Shown in pieces: positions 56,306-64,000 of a DNA stretch of 64,000 nt (position 1 is its first letter; each line of letters starts with the position of its first letter). Origin of the DNA: Cymodocea nodosa (taxonomy: Eukaryota > Streptophyta > Magnoliopsida > Alismatales > Cymodoceaceae); NCBI GenBank assembly GCA_036874045.1, contig CM072336.1:15185001-15249000 (forward strand). Reading direction: 5' to 3'. Both the position numbers and the translations under genes were made by a program. The notes under the pieces are model-generated. The model searched no databases. It was not told the origin of the DNA and worked only from the letters and a program-made list of their open reading frames with translations.

Positions 56306-57540
56306 AACATTTATACCTGCACCTAAGTCTATTAAGGTTCTTTCTAGAATGATATTTCCTATGGTGCATGATATAACAGGGATTCTAGGATCAGATAACT
56401 TTTTAGGAATTTGTGGCAGAAATAGGGAACTACTTTGCTCAGCTAAAAAGACCTTTCTAAGAACTTTTCGCTCTCTTTTCTTAGTACACTAATCCTTCAG
56501 AAATTTAGCACAAAGTGACATATTCTGCAATAGATCTAACATAGGAATGTTAACTTGTACTTTTTCAAAAATTTCTTTGATTTTTTCTTGTTTTTAGGAA
56601 TTGTTTGTTGTAATCTTTCAGGATAGGGTGCTAAAGATTTTGATTTCAAAGACTCTTTTTCTTTCAGTTGATTTATTTGATCATTTTTAGCTTCAATTGT
56701 AGATTCAGATTGTTCTTCAGTGATTTCTAGATTTTCAGCTATTACATTTTCATTATCATTTTGATGTTTACTCTTGTCCACCTTCATATCATTTTCATTT
56801 TGAGTTCTTGGTGGTATATCAGTTCTAGATCTTAATGTTACACATACATCTTCTAGATTTTCGTTACTTTCATGATGTTTTTGTATATCATTTTTGTGAT
56901 TATGATCTTCAATTATTTTTAGTTTTAAAGTGCATTCTTTAAATTCTCTTACATTAGTGTTTTCTGTTTGCTGTATATTTTGCAAGTTGTGCAGGTTTAT
57001 AACATTATAATTTCCATTGTCCTACTGCAAAACTTGTATTTTCATTGCATTTTTGTCTAATGCTTTTAATTTTGTTTCCAGATCATCTAATTTCATTGCA
57101 TTCAATTTTTGATCAATTTTTTTTATGGCCTTTTCAGTTTCGTAAATTATATCCTGTTTAGGTTCTGAATATGCCTCCTTATAGTTTAACCGGTTGACTT
57201 CTTGTTGTTGACACACAAAGTATTCCAGTTTGTCCAGATTTTGCTCTATACTATGCTCTAGTCTGTCATAGCTATCCCTAACTTCAGTGTCTCTCATCAT
57301 ATTACACATTCTATACTGACCATCAGTTGGGTAAACTATAGGATTATCATACTCGGCTCTATTATATTGAGGATAATTCATTTGTTGTTCATGGGATCTA
57401 ACAATCTGTAAATGTCTCAATTTCAAACAATCAGAAATGTCGTGTCCTTCAGAATTGTAGAATTCACATATGCTAATTAAATGTTTCAGAAATCTTTGAG
57501 CATAAGCATATGTCATATTCTCAATTACAGAAGAAAACAC
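56306..57540 (-). pseudogene. Athila C 5' frames: gag C-terminal-like region and protease start
   Basis: 57022-57540 (172 residues) contains CEFYNSEGHDISDC, a zinc knuckle whose second Cys is Tyr, then a coiled-coil-like Lys/Glu stretch. 56536-56985 (149 residues) has CVTLRSRTDIPP and PYPERLQQTIPKNKK, the usual gag-to-protease linker. 56306-56535 codes protease start with two stops. There is no capsid domain between the primer site and these frames, only about 90 bp, so the capsid is truly absent from its usual place. Confidence 0.75.
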
Positions 57541-57587
57541 ACAACTCTAGCTATTAAAACGAAACAGCTCTAATAGTTGCTTATATC

Positions 57588-57631
57588 TATTCAATTCAAT
57601 TCAATTCACTTCGACTCAATTCAATTCAATT
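57588..57631. repeat. TCAAT-type short tandem repeat
   Basis: ATTCAATTCAATTCAATTC..., a 5 bp unit repeated about eight times with one interruption, directly downstream (minus strand) of the primer site. Confidence 0.85.
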
Positions 57632-57648
57632 CCCCAGCAACGACGCCA
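57631..57648 (-). other. Primer binding site, tRNA-Asp-like
   Basis: Minus-strand TGGCGTCGTTGCTGGGGA matches the 3' end of plant tRNA-Asp with two mismatches, as expected for the Athila lineage. It is 7 bp from the LTR. Confidence 0.8.
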
Positions 57649-57655
57649 TAAAACT

Positions 57656-59456
57656 TGTTTGTGTTTTCCCAGCACTACTCTAGAAAAACTTGGATTTGTT
57701 ACTTCTATTTTTACTTTGTTAATTTATCTTTATGCCTATTCTTTCTTTTAGAAGTAAACAAACAACCTTTAATACAATTTAGATATTAATTCCAATTTGT
57801 ACTTTAATTGCAAGTGCACAGTGTCTATTGTATTAGTGTGCAAGTACAGGTCGATCCCATAGGGAATTGCTGATGAATTTAAGAAATGTTTGATTGTGAA
57901 CAATTCAAATATATATTCAATAAGCACTCCGTTGAGTTACAGTTAACTCAACGGATTAAGTTCGTTGAGTTATGGCTAACTCAATGGACTATCCTCGTGG
58001 ACTTAAGTTAACTCCACGAGCCTGTCTCTTCTTTATAATACTGCTATTTACAGAGGAATTTGGCCAACCATTGGGCGATTCCATAGATTGTAAATAACAT
58101 CAATTAAGTTTTTTAATGCTAGTTAACATTGGATTTATCATTAAGCAATACTAACATTCAGATGATTCAAACTGTAACCATTAAAATCTTTAAGTTTTTT
58201 GTACGAATCAATTTCAGTAAACTATTAAATTAAAACTAACATAAAACAATCATAAAACTGATAGAGATAACATTAATCATGATACAACACAAACAATACA
58301 ACACTCAAATACAACATACAAACAAAAATAAATTGTTTTTGGTATTTTTGTTTTGATGTGAACATGGAAATGGGTGAAAGGTGAAATGTAAAGTAATCTC
58401 ACTTGACAGGAAATACTTCCGACACTACTTGCAACGCGATTACACCACTGAAAATTAAACCACTTACAATTCTGTCTCCTCTCCCTATAGAATAGCGAGT
58501 CAGAATTGCAAGATGATCTCCTCTTCAGCATACAGGCATCAACCCGAAGCCAAGGCTAAAAGCTTTACGATCTCCTGAAATATGAGTCAGCGTTTGGTGA
58601 AAATGTCTTCCCTTCTCGCGACGCGATCACTCCTCACAATGGTTGTCAGGCACTGTGTTTGGCTCGAAATCGACTCGACATCAGGCAAGTATCCTCACAG
58701 ACCTCCGATGATTGGTGATTATGGTGGTGATACGATGGTTGGTATGATACTTCAGAGAATCACCGATACTGTTTGTAGAAAGCTCAGTGCTCCTCCTCTG
58801 TATACACTAGCCGTCCATCGATCACACTTTCTTCTTTTTTTCTTCTTTTCTTTTATATTTCTTCAGTAGTAACTGCTTCTGCTTGAATGATTTGTTGGAT
58901 TTCCTTCCTTCAGATCAACGACGATGCTTCCTTCTCCATGCACGATTGAATTCCTGTGTGATACGTGCAAACGTGGTTTTTCCTTCCAACTGTTTGTTCC
59001 TGCAACCGCTACAGTGGCATTTTGGAAAATAACTATAAAATACATGCAATAAAGAAATAAGCCGCTAACCTAACGCGTTACCTTAGTGTATTTTCATGTA
59101 ACTCAACGCATGCAGTTATGCTAACTTAACGAGTTATAACTTAAGTAAATCTACCAGCTCTCGACACGTGTCAGCAGCAGTTTAAACATAAAATAACATT
59201 TCAGAGAGTTACAGGTATAACTATCTGATGCTCAGATGTATTTTCGGATACTTAAGAATTTCACAGCCTGCAACTTACCAATAGTTCATAAATGTACTAA
59301 ATTAACATTAATTCCACAAAATTAAGCAGATTTTTCAATTAAAGCATATAATAGTGCAATTATAACATAATGGCTTAATTCTCATATGATAAGCTAAATA
59401 TTATGCAATTAACCATCATTTAACCGTTAATAATATGCACTTTTTCATTCTAAACA
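57656..59456 (-). repeat. 5' LTR of Athila C (1801 bp)
   Basis: Same ends as the 3' LTR. It contains a TATA-like site (58851-58857), dyad clusters (57925-58020) and the block 59061-59141 shared with the copia D LTR. Confidence 0.92.
58851..58857 (-). promoter_or_regulatory. TATA box of Athila C 5' LTR
   Basis: Minus-strand TATAAAA in GAAATATAAAAGAAAAG, the same context as the solo LTR. Confidence 0.55.
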
Positions 59457-61997
59457 AGAGGTTTACCAAAGATTAAATACTCAAAGAACTTTATATGTGA
59501 TGCATGTGAGTTAGGTAAACTTCACAAAAACTCTTTTAAATCCAAAATTGATATTTCAAGCAAGAGAGTCTTAGAACTTATACATATGGATCTATTTGGA
59601 CCAACAAGAATCATGAGTCTTGGTGGTAAACGGTATGTATTTGTTTTAGTAGATGACTTCTCTAGATACACTTGGGTATATTTTCTAGCATCTAAGACAG
59701 AAGTTTTTGAAAAATTTAAAATGTTTTGCAATTTTGTTCAAAATGAGTAGAGTGTCTTTATTCAAAAACTTAGGAGTGATCATGGAACTGAATTTGATAA
59801 TGATCAAATGGATAACTATTGTAACAAGCATGACATTAATCATAGATTTTCTTTTCCAAGAGCACCATGTCAAAATGGTGTTGTTGAGAGAAAGAATAGA
59901 TCACTTCAAGAAATGGCTAGAACTATGTTGAATGAACATAAGTTACCTCAAAATCTTTGGGTTGAAGCAGTAAATACAGCTTGTTATGTTATTAATAGAA
60001 GTCATTTAAGACCTCATGTTAATAAAACTCTTTTTGAAATTATGTTTAATAGGGTTCCAAAAATTTCCTATATGAAACCATTTGGCTGCAAGTATTTTAT
60101 TCTTAATACTAAGGATAAAAGGGATAAATTTCAAGCTAAATCGGATGAAGGAATTTTTGTAGGTTACTCTACTAGAAGTAAAGCCTATAGAGTATATAAC
60201 AAGACTTCTAGGACTATTGAAGAAACCCTCTATGTAAGCTTCAATGAAAATTCTCTTAGAGAATCTCAATCTAAAGCTGATAATGATGATATGATCAATT
60301 TTCCAAATGAGTTAGAGATCAATAGAGAGATTGATGATTTATCTGAGAAAATAAAAAATATGAACTTAAATGATCAAACTAATGATGAAAGTGATGGATT
60401 TTCAGATGTTGATGAGAATATTGAGGAAAATCAGAGAAATTGGCATTATTCTTCATCACATCTCATTACTCAAGTCATTGGTGATATTAATGAGGGAGTT
60501 AAAACTAGAGCTTCAGTAAATTTAAATAGTATGTGTATATTTGTTTCTATGGTGGAACCAAGGAATATACAAGAAGCATTATCTGATGAAAATTAGATAG
60601 TGGCAATGCAAGAAGAACTAAATCAATTCATCAGAAATGATGTATGGGAATTAGTCTCTCCATCAGAAAATCAGTCCATAATAGGTACAAAGTGGATCTT
60701 TAGAAACAAAACTAACGAAACTGGTCAAATTATAAGGAATAAAGCTAGATTAGTTGCACAAGGGTATACACAGGAAGAATGATTAGATTATGATGAAACA
60801 TTTGCTCTTGTGGCTAGGTTAGAAAGTATTAGAATATTATTGGCCTATGCTTGTTATATGGATTTTAAATTATATTAAATGGATGTAAAGTGTGCATTTC
60901 TAAATGGTTTAATTAATGAAGAAGTCTATGTTAAACAATCACCTGGATTTGAAGATATTAAAAATCCTGACTTTGTGTATAAATTGAAGAAAACCTTATA
61001 TGGTTTGAAGCAAGCATCTAAATCATGGTATGAAAGATTGTCTACTTTTTTAATAGAAAAAGGCTATATCATGGGAAAAGTGGATCATACTCTATTTATT
61101 AAGAGAGATGGTAAAGATCAGATTGTTGTTCAAATATACGTGAATGATATAATCTTTGGAGCAACCTCTAATAAGTTGATAGAAATATTCTCTGAAGAGA
61201 TGACTAATTAGTTTGAAATGAGTATGATAGGAGAACATTCATATTTTCTACAACTTCAAATTAAGCAAATGGATAAAGGTATATTTTTAAATCAGGAAAA
61301 ATATGCAGATAAAATGCTTAAGAAATTTAATTTTAATGATACAAGGATTCGAGGAACTCCTATGAGTACTACTTTAAAGTTAGATATTGATGACATAGGA
61401 AAATCTATAGATCAAAGAAAATACAGAAGTATGATTGGTTCTTTACTTTATTTGACTGCTAGTAGACCTGATATTATGTTTGCTGCGTGTGTTTGTGCTA
61501 GATTTCAATCTAATCCTAAAGAATCACACTTAATTGCAGTTAAAAGAATATTTAGATATATACAAGGAACTAAAAATTTTGGACTGTATTATTCTAAGGA
61601 TAGTTCAAAAGATCTTATAGGATATACTAATGCTGATTATGCAAGATCTAAATCTGATAGAAAGGGTACCAATGGCACATGTCAATTATTGGAAAATAAT
61701 TTGGTGTCATGGTTTAGTAAAAAGCAAAACTGTGTAGCACTTTCTACTACAGAAGCTGAATATGTTGCTGCTGCACTGTGTTGCACTCAAATTCTGTGGA
61801 TAAGGGAAACTTTAGAAGATTTTCGATTATCTTATGATATAACTGAGATTTATTGTGACAGTAATTTTGCAATACATCTTTCCCAAAATCCTGTATTACA
61901 TTCAAGAGCAAGGCATATAGAGGTTAGACATCATTTTCTAAGAGATAACGTAATTAAAGGAAAAATTAAAGAAAATTATCAATATTCACTATTTTGA
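59457..61997 (+). pseudogene. Copia D pol: integrase, RT, RNase H with five nonsense codons
   Basis: One frame throughout. Integrase: zinc finger end ICDACELGKLH, then LIHMDLFGPT, RSDHGTEFDN, NGVVERKNRSLQEMAR (the D, D and E residues). RT: GTKWIFRNKTNETG, QMDV-equivalent MDVKCAFLNGLINEEVY, TLYGLKQASKSWYERL, YVNDIIFGA (catalytic D changed to N). FEMSMIGEHSYFLQLQIKQ is SIRE/Maximus-type. RNase H: STTEAEYVAA, YCDSNFAIHLSQN, RARHIEVRHHFLRDN. Stops at 59748, 60594, 60780, 60876 and 61209 each look like single-base changes. The last 30 or so residues (the ADIFTK tail) are replaced by unrelated sequence from about 61968. Confidence 0.9.
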
Positions 61998-62854
61998 AAA
62001 AAAAATAATTGTTGTTTCATTAATTACAGATATCTTTGAATCGCATATAGTTTCTACCAATATGACTACTGATTTATTGAATCAACATTAGTACTTTTAA
62101 AAACATTTATTTGTGATACATTCTTTTATTCTCCTTGAATTAATCACATTGAGTTCAAAGTTGTGTTTTGATTCATATATGGTAGGAATTGATTTTGGAA
62201 ATCATTTTTGATGATGTGAGGATAACGGAAGTCTCTAAAAAGAAAATCTAAAAGTATAGTTATACTTAACATCTATTGTCACTACAAGTATATTTTGTAT
62301 TTTAGTTGAATATATTTGAAGTATATTTGTAGGGGGAGGATTAACAATGTCGAAAACAGATTAATATAATTTAGGATACAAATCTTAGTTAATCTGAATT
62401 AATGTCTTCTTAAAATCTTGATGAAATAATTTAAAAAGACAAATAAACTATTTTAGATTCAAAAGACAAAATGTTCAAATTGTTTACAATGTTCTCAAGA
62501 TAATGTTAAGTTTAGCATGTGTGTTGTTTTCAGAACGTTTTAGTTGGAAGTATCCGAAACTTGTTTAAGTGTACTAACTAGACGTTATATTAGATAAGGT
62601 AACGTGTAAAACTACCTGTAGACAGCGTTTTACTTGTTAGGTTAGTTAACTCAACGAGTTATACTTGAATATTTTGGGTACTTTGATTGAATAAGCTTTA
62701 TTCAATATTTATTTTATTTCTAAACCCGACTTCTGTTCACGTTGAGTTATATGCCTAAAAACCCTATTTAAACACTTATTACACGGGCACTTAGGTTATT
62801 TGTAAACTTTGTTAAGAAAATCTTTCCTTCTTGTTGCTGTTACAACCTACGACG
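61998..62854 (+). promoter_or_regulatory. Region between copia D pol and the right-hand ORF: PPT-like tract, dyads, TATA-like site
   Basis: No coding frame. GTAGGGGGAGGATTA at 62331-62345 looks like a copia polypurine tract, but the sequence after it does not match the 5' LTR. Dyad motifs occur at 62640-62660 (TTAACTCAACGAGTTATAC) and about 62738 (CACGTTGAGTTATA), and a TATCCGAAAC element at 62552. TATTTAA at 62765-62771 lies 84 bp before the ATG, followed by a CT-rich stretch (TCTTTCCTTCTTG at 62821). Confidence 0.5.
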
Positions 62855-64000
62855 ATGGTCTCCAAGTTCTACAAAGGTCGTGGCAAAGGAAAAGGCAAAA
62901 GCAGAAGTGATGCTAAAGGAAAAGAAATAGAGAATGATGAAGTTCAACGTACTTGGTTTAAGAAAATATTTCGAGTGGACAAAAGGTTAGCAGAACTTTA
63001 TAGAGATTACTTCTTTCCTCAAGATATATTAGATGAAGTTAGACAAGAACTTCAACATACTGATGCAAATATTACATACATGGGTATTCGAAGTAAATTT
63101 GATAGAGGATATAGAATGAAATCTGCTGAGATTGCATTTTTGGAACAGTATGCAAAATATTTGGAAAAAGGTGTAGGTTCATCAAATAGAACTCCTCAAA
63201 CTCCTATAAACGGTACAAGACTACATGCATTTGAGGAAGAGCATGAATCAGCTATCCCTACTCCTTTATATTCACAACAAGTAGAATCAGATATTGCTGT
63301 AGAAAAAACAAAAGTTGATAGTCTTCGAAAGGCCGTTACAATAGAAAGTGCCTTAGAAGAATTAAAGCAGAAAACTTTTATGGAGCAATTTAAAAAGAAA
63401 ACAGCAATACTTGAAAAGGAGAAACAGAAATGTTATAAAAGAAGGAAAGTCAGAAAAATTATGTCTAAAGAAACAAAGTCTATTGAAAAAGGAAAATTAG
63501 ATGAAAATTTATTTCCAAAGGACAATGTATGTCTAGACATTGTACCTTATTATGCATCTGATAAACTCATCAGATCCGAACACATTGAAACTGATGAAGA
63601 TAATGAGACTTTATTTTCCCTTGCTAGAAAGCTTGAGAAGAAATCCAAGTCAAATATGAGCTCAAGTTTTTCTATTAGTACTAGTCCTGATGATGTAGAA
63701 ATTAACAAATTAGAGCATCAGACACCTGACATTGAACAAGTTATTGCAGATATAATTGACAATGTTGAAGTAGTAACTAGTTCACAGGCTGAATTGTCTA
63801 GAGTAGCAGATATTGAAAATGTTAACACTCTAGAAGAGCTAAAAGTTAACCAGCCTTCTATAGAATCTATAGAAGCAGAGTCTGAGAATTCACAGCATAA
63901 ATCAATGGAATTATCTGTTGAACAAAATGAACAATTACAGATAGATACACCGGTTGTAGAATTTGTGGAAAAATTGAACTCTAAACATTCTATAGAGACT
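62855..64000 (+). CDS. Unrecognised lysine/glutamate-rich protein, open at the window end
   Basis: From the ATG at 62855 the frame stays open for 382 codons to the window edge, highly unlikely by chance in such AT-rich DNA. The N-terminus is basic and Gly-rich (MVSKFYKGRGKGKGKSR). Residues 35-110 are mixed (VDKRLAELYRDYFFPQDIL, YRMKSAEIAFLEQYAKYLEK). Residues 150-210 are a highly charged probable coiled coil (ESALEELKQKTFMEQFKKK, ILEKEKQKCYKRRKV). The rest is acidic and Ser-rich. No signal peptide, transmembrane segment, zinc knuckle or enzyme motif is visible, so an envelope role has no support in the visible part. It sits downstream of copia D pol in the same orientation, where SIRE-type elements often carry an extra ORF. 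A host gene or another element is possible. Confidence 0.7.
   Translation, partial: MVSKFYKGRGKGKGKSRSDAKGKEIENDEVQRTWFKKIFRVDKRLAELYRDYFFPQDILDEVRQELQHTDANITYMGIRSKFDRGYRMKSAEIAFLEQYAKYLEKGVGSSNRTPQTPINGTRLHAFEEEHESAIPTPLYSQQVESDIAVEKTKVDSLRKAVTIESALEELKQKTFMEQFKKKTAILEKEKQKCYKRRKVRKIMSKETKSIEKGKLDENLFPKDNVCLDIVPYYASDKLIRSEHIETDEDNETLFSLARKLEKKSKSNMSSSFSISTSPDDVEINKLEHQTPDIEQVIADIIDNVEVVTSSQAELSRVADIENVNTLEELKVNQPSIESIEAESENSQHKSMELSVEQNEQLQIDTPVVEFVEKLNSKHSIET

Larger units (their letters stand above)
46506..59456 (-). mobile_element. Athila-type Ty3-gypsy element C, full length, with downstream gag and F-box gene
   Basis: 12,951 bp with LTRs (46506-47593 and 57656-59456), primer site 57631-57648, PPT 47594-47605 and TSD AGAGG. 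Minus-strand order: 5' LTR, primer site, short gag-end-like frames, protease, RT, RNase H, integrase, CGGTTTAACCG repeats, dyad array, TATA-like site, capsid gag, F-box gene, 3' non-coding DNA, 3' LTR. Placing capsid gag after pol departs from the normal gag-pol order. Pol is damaged by few stops and one frameshift; gag capsid and F-box are open. Confidence 0.92.
41780..64000 (+). mobile_element. SIRE/Maximus-like copia element D (extends past the window), split by Athila C
   Basis: Order on the plus strand: 5' LTR (about 41780-43560), initiator-Met primer site, gag with zinc knuckle and coiled coil, protease, GAG-pre-integrase, [Athila C 46506-59456], integrase, RT, RNase H, a PPT-like tract at 62331-62343 and a long open frame from 62855 to the window edge. 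The 3' LTR is not in the window. That the open frame at the right belongs to the same element is inferred from continuity, not proven. Confidence 0.75.

Noticed and set aside
62331-62345. PPT followed by the copia D 3' LTR
   Set aside because: Sequence after the tract does not match the 5' LTR start TGTTGAGTATT, so the 3' LTR is not here.

Overview
The window is AT-rich plant nuclear DNA (by eye about two-thirds A+T), most likely from a eudicot genome. It is built almost entirely of transposable elements inserted into one another. I see no tRNA or rRNA gene, no CRISPR array and no confident ordinary host gene. Evidence for a plant source: Ty1-copia elements of SIRE/Maximus type with an initiator-Met primer site (TGGTATCAGAGC), Ty3-gypsy elements of Athila type with a tRNA-Asp-like primer site, a PIF/Harbinger transposon with its two standard genes, and a plant LINE with a terminal RNase H-like domain.

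Layout. 1-507: end of a SIRE-like copia pol. 576-7258: two abutting decayed copia elements on the minus strand; the gag of the second is split by a solo Athila-type LTR (4774-7026, TSD TCATT). 7259-8264: chromovirus-like gypsy protease/RT fragment. 8265-16982: 5'-truncated Athila element A (minus). 16983-21029: gypsy gag remnants and undetermined DNA. 21033-27371: nearly complete PIF/Harbinger element, inserted at TTA into a gypsy gag that resumes on its other side. 28050-28330: copia fragment. 30110-33650: decayed LINE (minus). 36700-37660: copia fragment. 37860-39486: second, decayed Harbinger (minus). 39488-41038: Athila fragment B (minus), with the start of an F-box gene and a gag. 41039-41776: Athila LTR in plus orientation. 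41780 to the window end: SIRE-like copia D, running out of the window and split at 46505/59457 by a full-length Athila element C (minus, 46506-59456, TSD AGAGG).

The nest can be ordered: B was hit by the plus-strand LTR, which abuts copia D, and D was hit by C. C is the most interesting element. It has LTRs, primer site, polypurine tract and protease-RT-RNase H-integrase, but its capsid gag lies downstream of pol behind a motif array and a TATA-like site. That gag is followed by an uninterrupted 282-codon F-box gene, also present in truncated form in B. Copia D likewise has, after pol, a motif array, a TATA-like site and a long open reading frame (62855 to the window end).

The same short dyad (TTCGTTGAGTTA / TAACTCAACGRA) recurs in the Athila LTRs, in the copia D LTR and before the accessory genes of both superfamilies. 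A block of roughly 240 bp is similar between the copia D LTR and an Athila LTR. A shared cis-regulatory module plus accessory-gene cargo in two unrelated retrotransposon superfamilies is my best candidate for something undescribed.
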